64,000 bases of DNA, taken from Streptomyces sp. JH14 (GTDB lineage: Bacteria > Actinomycetota > Actinomycetes > Streptomycetales > Streptomycetaceae). Positions 47,178 to 55,740 of this stretch are shown piece by piece. The notes below the pieces were generated by a model. The model was not told where the DNA came from, searched no databases, and saw only the letters and a list, made by a program, of their open reading frames with translations. The DNA lies in the NCBI RefSeq assembly GCF_029428675.1, contig NZ_JAJNEL010000001.1:3534001-3598000 (forward strand). The letters are read 5' to 3'. Position 1 is the first letter of the stretch. Each line of letters starts with the position of its first letter. The position numbers and the translations under genes are program-made.

Positions 47178-48568
47178 CCGCACTCCGTCCCGAGCACGAC
47201 GCCGGACAGGACGGCCCGTACGAGCACCATGCGTACGAGGCCACGGGCGCGTTCGAGGCGGCAGTCGACCAGCTGGCGGATCCGCTGAACGACCCGCTGC
47301 CGGGGCAGCATGCCGCGCCGTGGTTCCGGGCGGAGAGCCCTCCGCCGGAGGGGGCACAGGCCGGGGCGGCGCAGGTCGGGCAGATGCAGACGTCACAGGG
47401 GCCTCAGGAGCCCCAAGGGGCCCCGCGCGAGTGGTACGACCCTGAGGGGTACGAACGGGACTGGTACGGGCAGCAGGAGCCTGTTGCGGCGCCTTCGCCC
47501 CCGCCGCCCCCCTCCAACGACGAGACCGTCGGTCTGCGGACGGCCGACATCCGCCGATCAGTCGCCGGAGCGGTGGCATCGGCTCCGACAACTGCATCGG
47601 CTCCGCCCGCTGTTCCTCCACCGCGACTCGAGCCGGAGCCGGACCACGTACCCGAGTACGGCCCGGTGCCGGAGGCGGACGGCTCCGTAGCGGCCGGCCC
47701 CGGTCCGGAGATCCAGGGCCCCGAACCGCTGGCAGAACCACCCACCGGAGGTCGCGCCGAACGCCGGCGCGCCGCCAAGGGGCGCGGCCGCCGTCGCGCC
47801 GAGCCGCAGCAGGATTCCCGACCGGAATCGGCGTCCTCGGACGGCAGGCCGCTGACGCGCGTCGAGGCCCGCCGCGCCGCCCGCGCAGCCAAGGACAGCC
47901 CCGCCGTCGTCGCAAGCCGGGTCGTCGGCGAGCTGTTCATCTCGCTCGGTGTGCTGATGCTGCTGTTCGTGACGTACCAGCTCTGGTGGACCAATGTCCG
48001 AGCCGACCAGATCGCCGGCAATGAGACGCACAAGATCCAGGACGACTGGGCGAGTGGCGACGACCGCAAACCCGTGGCGTTCGAACCGGGGCAGGGCTTT
48101 GCCATCATCCACATCCCGAAACTGGATGTGGTCGCGCCCATCGCCGAGGGCACCAGCAAGGAGAAGGTTCTCGACCGCGGCATGGTCGGTCACTACGGCG
48201 AGGGTGCGCTCCGTACCGCGATGCCGTCGGCCGCGCAGGGCAACTTCGCGCTCGCCGGCCACCGCAACACGCACGGCGAACCGTTCCGCTACATCAACCG
48301 GCTGCGCCCGGGAGACCCGATCGTGGTCGAGACGCGCGATGCGTACTACACGTACGAGATGACCAGCGTCCTTCCGCAGACATCGCCGTCCAACGTCTCG
48401 GTCATCGGACCCGTGCCGCCCGGATCGGGGTTCACAAAGCCCGGCCGCTACATCACTCTGACGACCTGTACGCCGGAATTCACGAGTACGTACCGATTGA
48501 TCGTCTGGGGCAAGATGGTCGACGAACGGCCGCGCAGCAAGGGATTGCCCGACGTGCTCGTCGGCTGA
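47174..48568 (+). CDS. Class E sortase with long cytoplasmic leader (SrtE1-like)
   Basis: A 464-residue sortase. Residues 1-245 form a disordered Pro/Glu/Gly-rich leader ending in basic clusters (RAERRRAAKGRGRRRAEP, then RVEARRAARAAKD). The membrane helix is LFISLGVLMLLFVTYQLWW (about 258-276). The sortase domain has FALAGHRNTHGEPF and YITLTTCTPEFTSTYRLIVWG, with the catalytic cysteine at about 432. In S. coelicolor SrtE1 and SrtE2 anchor chaplins needed for aerial growth, and the two adjacent genes here match that pair by order. GTG 47174 overlaps the previous stop. Confidence 0.92.
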   Translation: MTALRPEHDAGQDGPYEHHAYEATGAFEAAVDQLADPLNDPLPGQHAAPWFRAESPPPEGAQAGAAQVGQMQTSQGPQEPQGAPREWYDPEGYERDWYGQQEPVAAPSPPPPPSNDETVGLRTADIRRSVAGAVASAPTTASAPPAVPPPRLEPEPDHVPEYGPVPEADGSVAAGPGPEIQGPEPLAEPPTGGRAERRRAAKGRGRRRAEPQQDSRPESASSDGRPLTRVEARRAARAAKDSPAVVASRVVGELFISLGVLMLLFVTYQLWWTNVRADQIAGNETHKIQDDWASGDDRKPVAFEPGQGFAIIHIPKLDVVAPIAEGTSKEKVLDRGMVGHYGEGALRTAMPSAAQGNFALAGHRNTHGEPFRYINRLRPGDPIVVETRDAYYTYEMTSVLPQTSPSNVSVIGPVPPGSGFTKPGRYITLTTCTPEFTSTYRLIVWGKMVDERPRSKGLPDVLVG

Positions 48569-48594
48569 ACATCACCACAACAGGGACGGGTGCG

Positions 48595-49326
48595 GTGGCA
48601 GCGAGGACCCAGCAGCAGGAAGAGCAGACGGACGAGTCCGCGCCCCCGGTACGGAACAGGGACCGCCACCCCGTCGCGACCGCGATCAGCGTCTTCGGTG
48701 AGCTGCTGATCACCGCCGGCCTGGTGCTCGGACTGTTCGTCGTCTACTCCCTGTGGTGGACGAACGTGCTCGCCGACCGCGAAGCCAAGAAGCAGAGCCA
48801 CAGCGTCCGCGATCAGTGGGCGGATGAACCCGGCGCTCTGGACACCAAGGACGGCATCGGCTTCCTGCACGTACCCGCGATGAAGAACGGCGAGGTACTG
48901 GTCAAGAAGGGCACCGACACCAAGATCCTCAATGACGGTGTCGCCGGCTACTACACCGATCCTGTGAAGTCGGCTCTCCCGTGGGACAAGCAGGGCAACT
49001 TCACGCTGGCGGCTCACCGTGACGGGCACGGGGCGAAGTTCCACAACATCGACAAGGTGAAGACGGGTGACGCGGTCGTCTTCGAGACGAAGGACACCTG
49101 GTACGTCTACAAGGTCTTCAAGGAGCTTCCCGAAACCTCGAAGTACAACGTCAAGGTGCTCCAGCCGGTTCCGAAGGAAGCGGGCGTGAAGAAGCCCGGC
49201 CGCTACATCACGCTGACGACCTGTACGCCGGTCTACACGTCGAGGTACCGCTACATCGTGTGGGGCGAGCTGGTGCGTACGGAGAAGGTCGACAAGGACC
49301 GTACGGTCCCGGCGGAGCTGCGCTGA
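48595..49326 (+). CDS. Class E sortase (SrtE2-like)
   Basis: A 243-residue sortase: short charged N-terminus, membrane helix (AISVFGELLITAGLVLGLFVVYSLWW, about 25-50), then the catalytic domain. FTLAAHRDGHGAKFHN supplies the histidine. YITLTTCTPVYTSRYRYIVWG supplies the cysteine (about residue 210) and arginine. It begins 26 bp after the preceding sortase, with GGGACGG upstream of GTG 48595. It closes the operon before a strong hairpin. Confidence 0.92.
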   Translation: MAARTQQQEEQTDESAPPVRNRDRHPVATAISVFGELLITAGLVLGLFVVYSLWWTNVLADREAKKQSHSVRDQWADEPGALDTKDGIGFLHVPAMKNGEVLVKKGTDTKILNDGVAGYYTDPVKSALPWDKQGNFTLAAHRDGHGAKFHNIDKVKTGDAVVFETKDTWYVYKVFKELPETSKYNVKVLQPVPKEAGVKKPGRYITLTTCTPVYTSRYRYIVWGELVRTEKVDKDRTVPAELR

Positions 49327-49338
49327 CCCTAGGATGGC

Positions 49339-49383
49339 GAAGGGCCCGAAGCCGCAACTTCCTTTTGCGACTTCGGGCCCTTC
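49339..49383. terminator. Terminator between srtE2 and the nuclease gene
   Basis: A 13-bp perfect stem (GAAGGGCCCGAAG and its complement) with extra GCAA/TTGC pairing inside. It lies between convergent genes and can serve both. Confidence 0.8.
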
Positions 49384-49397
49384 GACGTTCGGCGTAT

Positions 49398-50465
49398 TTA
49401 CCGCAGTGCCTGCAGTGTCGCGCCCGCGCTCCAGGCTTCCAGCAGGCCGCGGTGCACGGCGGTGACGCCGACCTGCATCGCAATGTCGAGCGCCTCGCGG
49501 GAGAACGGGCAGGTCGCCACGTACACGGCCACGTCAGCTTGGTGCAGCGTCTTGGTGCCGACGAACTTCTGCATCTCGCCGCTCCATACCGAACGGTACG
49601 GGGCGAAGTTCTTGCACTGGACGACCAGTCGGCGACCATCGGAGGTGTACGCGGTGATGTCGGCGCCGCGGTCGCCGCTCCCACCGTGGACCTCGACATC
49701 GGTGCAGCCGTCCCGACGCAGCAGTCCGGCGATGTGCTGCTCGAACTCCCGCCAGTTCATGGCGTCCATCGACGCCATGACCCCGGTGAGGGGGCGCTGC
49801 TCGTGCGTGCGCTGAAGGCGACGTAGCTGGATGTCGTGGCGGACGAGCCGCCGCTCGATCTGCTGGACGTTCTCACGGAGGCTGATGAGTTCCCGCTGCT
49901 GCTCGCCAGAGGTCTCGATGAGGGCGTTGAGTATGGGGACGACGGTGGTGCCGAGAAGACGGGTGAAGCTCTCCTCACTGAGTCGCGTGATGTGGGCGTC
50001 GAGCGATTCGACGTCGCTGTCATGCCGCGGGGTATCCGGGATCAACGGGCGTGCCCGGGAAGCGTGCTCGATGTCGAGCAGATACGTGCGGACGCGGCGC
50101 GCGATCTCACTGTCCCGGAGCAGCATGGCGACGTTCAGGACGGTCCGCCGGGGCCACAGAGCCATGCTCGAACGGGGCTGTGGATAACTCTCCGGATAGG
50201 AACTCAACGTGAGTTCCTTAAATTTCTGCAGCTCAGCGCCCCGGATCACCCTCAGGCCGTTTGATTCGAGCTCTTCGCGATGACGGCTGAGGAGGTTGTT
50301 GATGACTGTTTCCGCCACCTCGAAGTAGGTGGCGACCATGGCGGTGGTCACGTGCATACCGTCCGGCAGCAAGGACAGTGTTTTGACTCGGTCGAGTGCC
50401 TCTGTCCGCTCGGCAAAGCTCTGACGCAATGCCTGTGACTCCACCAGAGCAACCTCGTTGATCAC
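49398..50465 (-). CDS. Mrr-type restriction endonuclease with antirepressor-like N-terminus
   Basis: A 355-residue protein. The first 125 residues (TTAMVATYFEVAETVINNLL, NGLRVIRGAELQKFKE, RRTVLNVAMLLRDSEIARRV) look like the N-terminal DNA-binding domain of phage antirepressor/ORF6N-like proteins. A coiled-coil linker (about 185-225, QQRELISLRENVQQIERRLV) follows. The C-terminal 120 residues form an Mrr-type PD-(D/E)xK nuclease, with MNWREFEQHIAGLLRRDG, GSGDRGADI and VVQCKNF holding the catalytic Asp and QxK. GTG 50465 start. Base composition is less GC-biased than its neighbours, notably near 50180-50330. It is solitary between core operons, so it is probably acquired. A defence role is inferred. 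Confidence 0.82.
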   Translation of the reverse strand: MINEVALVESQALRQSFAERTEALDRVKTLSLLPDGMHVTTAMVATYFEVAETVINNLLSRHREELESNGLRVIRGAELQKFKELTLSSYPESYPQPRSSMALWPRRTVLNVAMLLRDSEIARRVRTYLLDIEHASRARPLIPDTPRHDSDVESLDAHITRLSEESFTRLLGTTVVPILNALIETSGEQQRELISLRENVQQIERRLVRHDIQLRRLQRTHEQRPLTGVMASMDAMNWREFEQHIAGLLRRDGCTDVEVHGGSGDRGADITAYTSDGRRLVVQCKNFAPYRSVWSGEMQKFVGTKTLHQADVAVYVATCPFSREALDIAMQVGVTAVHRGLLEAWSAGATLQALR

Positions 50466-50610
50466 GCTCTTGACCCTTCGCGTAGCCGTGTGTGCGAACG
50501 GAGCCCGATGCCCCGCCCCACCCGATCAACGAATCGGCACATATGAAGACACGATCGGTTTACGGCTGCATGTGCGGTATGCCAGGTGCAAGGCATGCGA
50601 CGGACACAGC

Positions 50611-50649
50611 GAAGGGCCCCGGTCACCGTTGAGGTGGCCGGGGCCCTTC
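50611..50649 (-). terminator. Terminator after pknB
   Basis: A 17-bp stem with one G-T pair (GAAGGGCCCCGGTCACC against GGTGGCCGGGGCCCTTC), 20 bp past the pknB stop. Its GAAGGGCCC end is the same as in the hairpin on the far side of the nuclease gene. Confidence 0.78.
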
Positions 50650-50668
50650 GCGTTTGTGCGATTCGGCG

Positions 50669-52675
50669 TCAGTTCCGTGAGCCGGTTGGGCCGCCGAAGA
50701 AATTGCCTCCGCCGTTACCGTTCCCACCGATGGTGGTGAGGGTTACGGGGGTAGCCGGGTCGGCCGGTGTGCCTGGCGCAGGCGTGACGTCGGTGACTCT
50801 GGCGTTGTCGTCCGGCGAGCTGCCCTGCGCGAACTGGATGTTCGTGAAGCCTTGCGAGGCCAGGATCTGCTTGGCTTCCGCGACCGTTTTGCCCAGGAGC
50901 CCCTGGGGGATCGGTTTCGTCGCCGGCTGAGCCGGGCCCTTGGAGACCGTCAGGACGATCTGGGTGTCCAGCGGCGCCTTGCTACCCCCTGGCGGGGTCT
51001 GATTGATCACCGTGTTGATCGGCTTTTCCGATTCGACTTGGGTCTGCGACACGTTCTCGAAGCCGTTGGCCTTGAGCTGCGCCACCGCGTCGTCGTACAA
51101 CCTGTCGATCACAGGGGGAACGTCCTTCGTGGCCTGCTTGGCGACCGTGATCTTGACCTCGGACTCCCGCTCGGCCTTCGCGCCGCCCTTGGGGGTCTGC
51201 TCGAGTACGGTGTCGGGATCCGCGGTGGACGATTCGGCCGTCACGACCGTCACCGTGAATCCCTTGTCCTCAAGGATCTTGCGGGCGTTCTCCTCGGACT
51301 TCTCCGTGACGTCCGGGACCTCGACCTTCGGCGCGCCGGTGGAGACGACGACCGTGACGGTCTCGTTCTCCGCCATCTTGCCGTCTTCGGGGCTCTGGCT
51401 GCAGATCTTGCCCTTGGGCTGGTCCTCGCAGGGTTCGCGCGAGCCGACCTTGAGGAGGACGCCGGCGTTCTTTGCGAGGTCCTGCGCATCGTTCAAGGTC
51501 GAGCCGACCATGTTCGGCACATCGACCTTGCCGTTGTCGCCGTTGCCGCCGCTGAAGACGGATCTGCCGATCAGGATCGCGCCGATCAGCACCAGAATGC
51601 CCGCGACGACCAGCAGGATCGTCGAGGTGTTGCTCTTCTTCTGACGGCGGCGGTCGGGGCGGTCGTCGTATCCGTAGCCGCCGTCGTCCGGGTTGACCGG
51701 GGGCAGCATGGATGTCTGGGCGCCGTTCTGGTCCGCGGCGCGCAGGGCTGTGGTCGGCTGGTCGTTGCCGTACCCGTCGTAGCCGCCGTACCCGCCGTAG
51801 CCGGCCGCGCCCATCGCCGCGGTGGCGGCGACCGGCCGGCCGTCGAGGCAGGCCTCGATGTCGGCGCGCATTTCGTCCGCCGACTGGTAGCGGTAGTCCG
51901 GGTCCTTGACCAGGGCCTTCAACACGATCGCGTCCATTTCGGGCGTGATCTCGGGGTCGAAGGTGCTGGGGGTCTGCGGCTCTTCCCGCACGTGCTGGTA
52001 GGCAACCGCGACGGGTGAGTCGCCGATGAACGGCGGCCGGACCGTCAGCAGCTCGTAGAGCAGGCAGCCGGTCGAATACAGGTCGGAGCGGGCGTCGACC
52101 TGCTCGCCCTTCGCCTGCTCGGGGGAGAGGTACTGGGCGGTGCCGATGACGGCCGACGTCTGGGTCATCGTCATGCCGGAGTCGCCCATGGCGCGGGCGA
52201 TGCCGAAGTCCATGACCTTGACCTGGCCGGTGCGCGTCAGCATGACGTTCGCCGGTTTGATGTCGCGGTGGACGATGCCTGCGCGGTGCGAGTACTCCAG
52301 TGCCTGGAGGATCCCGACCGTCATCTCGAGCGTGCGCTCGGGCAGCAGCTTGCGGCCGGAGTGCAGAAGTTCTCTGAGCGTCGACCCGTCGACGTACTCC
52401 ATCACGATGTACGGGATGGAGACTCCGTCGACGTAGTCCTCGCCGGTGTCATAGACGGCGACGATCGCCGGGTGATTGAGCGAGGCGGCGGATTGCGCCT
52501 CTCGGCGGAACCGGGCCTGGAAGGACGGGTCGCGGGCGAGATCGGTCCGCAGCGTCTTCACAGCGACGGTGCGGCCGAGCCGGGTGTCATGAGCGAGGTA
52601 GACCTCGGCCATGCCACCACGACCGAGCACCGAGCCCAGCTCGTACCGGCCGCCGAGGCGACGCGGCTCTTCCAT
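50669..52675 (-). CDS. pknB: PASTA-domain serine/threonine kinase PknB
   Basis: A 668-residue receptor kinase. The kinase domain covers about 10-270: LGRGGMAEVY loop, VAVKTL lysine, HRDIKPANVMLT, DFGIARAMGDSG and GTAQYLSPEQAKG. A linker and a membrane helix (about 348-372, ILLVVAGILVLIGAILIGRSVF) follow. Four extracellular PASTA repeats begin at DVPNMVGSTL, EVPDVTEKSE, DVPPVIDRLY and PIPQGLLGKT. PASTA domains bind muropeptides and lipid II. ATG 52675 is supported by GAGAGGG. It is the last gene of the fhaA-fhaB-pp2c-ftsW-pbpA-pknB operon. Confidence 0.95.
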   Translation of the reverse strand: MEEPRRLGGRYELGSVLGRGGMAEVYLAHDTRLGRTVAVKTLRTDLARDPSFQARFRREAQSAASLNHPAIVAVYDTGEDYVDGVSIPYIVMEYVDGSTLRELLHSGRKLLPERTLEMTVGILQALEYSHRAGIVHRDIKPANVMLTRTGQVKVMDFGIARAMGDSGMTMTQTSAVIGTAQYLSPEQAKGEQVDARSDLYSTGCLLYELLTVRPPFIGDSPVAVAYQHVREEPQTPSTFDPEITPEMDAIVLKALVKDPDYRYQSADEMRADIEACLDGRPVAATAAMGAAGYGGYGGYDGYGNDQPTTALRAADQNGAQTSMLPPVNPDDGGYGYDDRPDRRRQKKSNTSTILLVVAGILVLIGAILIGRSVFSGGNGDNGKVDVPNMVGSTLNDAQDLAKNAGVLLKVGSREPCEDQPKGKICSQSPEDGKMAENETVTVVVSTGAPKVEVPDVTEKSEENARKILEDKGFTVTVVTAESSTADPDTVLEQTPKGGAKAERESEVKITVAKQATKDVPPVIDRLYDDAVAQLKANGFENVSQTQVESEKPINTVINQTPPGGSKAPLDTQIVLTVSKGPAQPATKPIPQGLLGKTVAEAKQILASQGFTNIQFAQGSSPDDNARVTDVTPAPGTPADPATPVTLTTIGGNGNGGGNFFGGPTGSRN

Positions 52676-52848
52676 AACTGTTCCAGCCCTCTCCGTCAGT
52701 CCGAACCGCACCGGTGTGGGGTCCGGCGGTGTGCTGCTCGCGCATACGCTACCGGCCACGCCCCGGCTGATCGGCCCCGAGCCGTCACCTGATATCTGAC
52801 CGGTATCCCAATGTGCAGATATGGCGCCCGATGTGATGGGCGTCACGT

Positions 52849-54303
52849 CTACTTGCCGAGGACCGCCTTCATCACGTCCCGTGCGATCGGGGCGGCGAGT
52901 CCGCCACCGGAGACGTCGTCCCGGTTGGCCTGGCTGTCCTCGACCACCACGGCCACGGCGACCGGCGAGCTGCCGTCGCTGGTCTTCGCGTACGAGATGA
53001 ACCAGGCGTACGGCTTCTCGCTGTTGTTCAGGCCGTGCTGGGCGGTACCGGTCTTGCCACCGACGGTGACGCCGTCGATGAGGGCCCTGGTTCCTGTACC
53101 GCTCTTGACGACGGTCTCCATCATTTCCTGGAGCTTCTGTGCGTTCTCACCGGAGAGGGGCTGGCTGAGCTGTTCCTTCTCGTGGGTGTAGATGTCGTCC
53201 AGGTTGGGCGCCTGGCGCTTGGCGACCATGTACGGCTGCATGAGCTTGCCGTCGTTGGCGACCGCGGAGGCGACCATGGCCATCTGCAGCGGAGTGGCTC
53301 GGTTGGACGCCTGGCCGATGCCGGCCATGGCGTTCTGCGGCCGGTTGTCCTTCGGGTAGATGCTGGCAGCCGAGCGGACCGGAGTGAAGATCTCCTTGTT
53401 GAAGCCGAACTTGGCGGCCTCGTCCATCATCTTCTGGTTGCCCAGGTCGTCGCTGATCTTGCCGAAGACGGTGTTGCAGGACATCCGCAGCGCTTCCCGG
53501 AGCGAGGCGTTCTCACACGGGATGTTGCCCTCGTTCTGCAGGACGGTGCTCACCTGCGGGAGCCGGTACGGCAGGGGGGAGTCCGTCTTGTCGTCGATAC
53601 CGGTGTAGAGGCCGTTCTCCAGGGCCGCGGCCGCGGTGACGACCTTGAAGGTCGAGCCGGGCGGGTAGGTCTCGCGCAATGCCCGGTTGAGCATCGGCTT
53701 GTCCTTGTCCTTCTGGAGCTTCTGCCAGGCCTCGGAGTCCTTGTCGGAGTTGCCCGCGAAGGTCGAGGGGTCGTACGAGGGGGTGCTGGCGAGGGCCAGG
53801 ATGGCGCCGGTCTGCGGGTCGAGGGCGGCCACGGCGCCCTTCTTGTTGCCGAGTCCCTCGAAGGCGGCCTTCTGCGCGGCGGCGTTCAGGGTGGTGACGA
53901 CGTTGCCGCCCTGCTTCTTCTCGCCCGTGAACATCGACAGGGTGCGGTCGAAGAAGAGCTGGTCGTCGTTGCCGGTGAGGATGCCGTCCTCGATCTTCTC
54001 CAGGAAGTTGGCGTCGAACGCCTGCGAGGAGTATCCAGTGACGGGCGCCCACATGGGGCCGTTCTTCCAGACCCGCTTGTACTTGAAGTCGCTGCCCTTG
54101 GTCACGACGGAACCGGTGACGGGGTTCCCGTCGACGATGATGTTGCCGCGCTCATGGGCGTATCGCTCGATGCGGACGCGGCGGTTCTCGTCGCGGGTGT
54201 TCAGCTCGTCGGCGCGGACGTACTGGAGGTAGTTGGTCCGCACGAGCAGGGCGAGGATGAGGACACCGCAGAAGATTGCGATCCGGCGCAGGGGCTTGTT
54301 CAC
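52849..54303 (-). CDS. pbpA: Penicillin-binding protein A (class B transpeptidase)
   Basis: A 484-residue class B PBP. A single N-terminal membrane helix (IAIFCGVLILALLVRTNYL) is followed by a PBP dimerisation region and the transpeptidase domain. Active-site motifs are GSTFK (SxxK, serine nucleophile), SCN (SxN) and KTGTAQ (KTG). It cross-links peptidoglycan with the adjacent FtsW/RodA polymerase. GTG 54303 overlaps the ftsW-like stop as GTGA, giving tight coupling. The frame upstream of that overlaps the neighbour and is not real. Confidence 0.95.
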   Translation of the reverse strand: MNKPLRRIAIFCGVLILALLVRTNYLQYVRADELNTRDENRRVRIERYAHERGNIIVDGNPVTGSVVTKGSDFKYKRVWKNGPMWAPVTGYSSQAFDANFLEKIEDGILTGNDDQLFFDRTLSMFTGEKKQGGNVVTTLNAAAQKAAFEGLGNKKGAVAALDPQTGAILALASTPSYDPSTFAGNSDKDSEAWQKLQKDKDKPMLNRALRETYPPGSTFKVVTAAAALENGLYTGIDDKTDSPLPYRLPQVSTVLQNEGNIPCENASLREALRMSCNTVFGKISDDLGNQKMMDEAAKFGFNKEIFTPVRSAASIYPKDNRPQNAMAGIGQASNRATPLQMAMVASAVANDGKLMQPYMVAKRQAPNLDDIYTHEKEQLSQPLSGENAQKLQEMMETVVKSGTGTRALIDGVTVGGKTGTAQHGLNNSEKPYAWFISYAKTSDGSSPVAVAVVVEDSQANRDDVSGGGLAAPIARDVMKAVLGK

Positions 54304-55718
54304 GGTCGGACCACCTGGGTCATCTCGGCGTCGGAGGAGGGTGCGGGGGCCGGTGCGGGGCGGCGCGCGGTGTCGCTGATCCGGATCAGGACGCCGATGA
54401 GTGCCCAGTTGGCGATCACGGATGACCCACCGGCTGCGAGGAACGGCATCGTCATACCGGTCAGCGGGATGAGTCCCATGACACCGCCGGCGACGACGAA
54501 GACCTGGATCGCGAAGGCTCCCGAGAGGCCGATCGCCAGGAGCTTGCCGAACGGGTCGCGGGCGGCGAGTGCGGTGCGCACGCCGCGCTCGACGATGAGG
54601 CCGTAGATCAGCAGGACTGCCATCATTCCGGCGAGACCGAGTTCCTCGCCGACGGTGGAGAGGATGAAGTCGGCGTTCGCGGCGAAGCCGATCAGGTCGG
54701 AGTTGCCCTGGCCCCAGCCGGTGCCGAGGGTGCCGCCGGAGCCGAAGGACATGATGGCGTTGGCGATCTGCTCGCACGCGCCGCTCGTGTCGCTCGTGTA
54801 GCAGGCGAACGGGTCGGCCCAGGCGTTCACACGTGACTGGACGTGGGGTTCGAAGGTGGCCACCCCGACCGCGCCGGCTGCGGACATCAGCAGACCGAAG
54901 ACGATCCAGCTGGTCCGTTCCGTGGCTACGTACAGCATGATCACGAAGAGGCCGAAGAACAGCAGCGACGTACCGAGGTCGGTCTCGAAGACCAGGATCA
55001 GGATCGACAGGCCCCAGATCACGAGAATCGGTCCGAGGTCACGGCCGCGGGGCAGGTACAGACCCATGAAGCGGCGGCTGGCCAGGGCCAGTGCGTCTCG
55101 TTTCACCATCAGGTAGCCGGAGAAGAAGACCGCGATGACGATCTTCGCGAACTCGCCGGGCTGGATGGAGAACGGACCGAGAGTGACCCAGATCTTGGCG
55201 CCGTTCACCGAGGGGAAGAACATCGGCGCGATCAGCAGGACGAGCGCCACGACCATCGAGATGTAGGTGTAGCGCTGCAGGATGCGGTGGTCCTTGAGCG
55301 CGAGCAGTACGGCGACGAACAGGGCGACGCCGATCGCGGAGTACATCAGCTGCTTGGGGGCATCGGGGGTGAAGCCGCCGAACAGTGTCTCGGCCCGCTG
55401 GATCAGTCGCGGCGACTGGTCCAGGCGCCAGATCAGCACCAGTCCCAGTCCGTTGAGCAGGGTCGCCAGCGGCAGCAGCAGCGGGTCCGCGTATGGGGCG
55501 AACTTGCGCACCACGAAGTGGGCGACGCCGCCGAGGAGGATCAGGCCGAGCCCGTATCCGAGCATGCCGGAGGGCAGTTCGCCGTCCATGGCAAGGCCCA
55601 CATTGGCGTAGGCGAATACCGAGATGCCGATGGCGAAGGCCATCAGGCCCAGTTCGGTGTTGCGGCGGCTCGGCGCGTCGATCGCGCCGATCGTGGTCGT
55701 GTTGGTGACAACGCTCAT
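54300..55718 (-). CDS. FtsW/RodA/SpoVE family peptidoglycan polymerase
   Basis: A 472-residue SEDS protein with about 11-12 membrane segments. Conserved pieces are LTPMTGMTMPFLAAGGSSVIAN-like IPLTGMTMPFLAAGGSSVIA near the C-terminus, FEFAKIVIA-like PGEFAKIVIAVF, and VGEELGLAGMMAVLL. It is the RodA-type polymerase paired with the PBP downstream. A large extracytoplasmic loop at about 285-345 contains cysteines (FACYTSDTSGACEQ). ATG 55718. It is 22 bp from the PP2C gene. Confidence 0.93.
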   Translation of the reverse strand: MSVVTNTTTIGAIDAPSRRNTELGLMAFAIGISVFAYANVGLAMDGELPSGMLGYGLGLILLGGVAHFVVRKFAPYADPLLLPLATLLNGLGLVLIWRLDQSPRLIQRAETLFGGFTPDAPKQLMYSAIGVALFVAVLLALKDHRILQRYTYISMVVALVLLIAPMFFPSVNGAKIWVTLGPFSIQPGEFAKIVIAVFFSGYLMVKRDALALASRRFMGLYLPRGRDLGPILVIWGLSILILVFETDLGTSLLFFGLFVIMLYVATERTSWIVFGLLMSAAGAVGVATFEPHVQSRVNAWADPFACYTSDTSGACEQIANAIMSFGSGGTLGTGWGQGNSDLIGFAANADFILSTVGEELGLAGMMAVLLIYGLIVERGVRTALAARDPFGKLLAIGLSGAFAIQVFVVAGGVMGLIPLTGMTMPFLAAGGSSVIANWALIGVLIRISDTARRPAPAPAPSSDAEMTQVVRP

Positions 55719-55740
55719 GGTGCTGAAGGCCCCCTACGGC

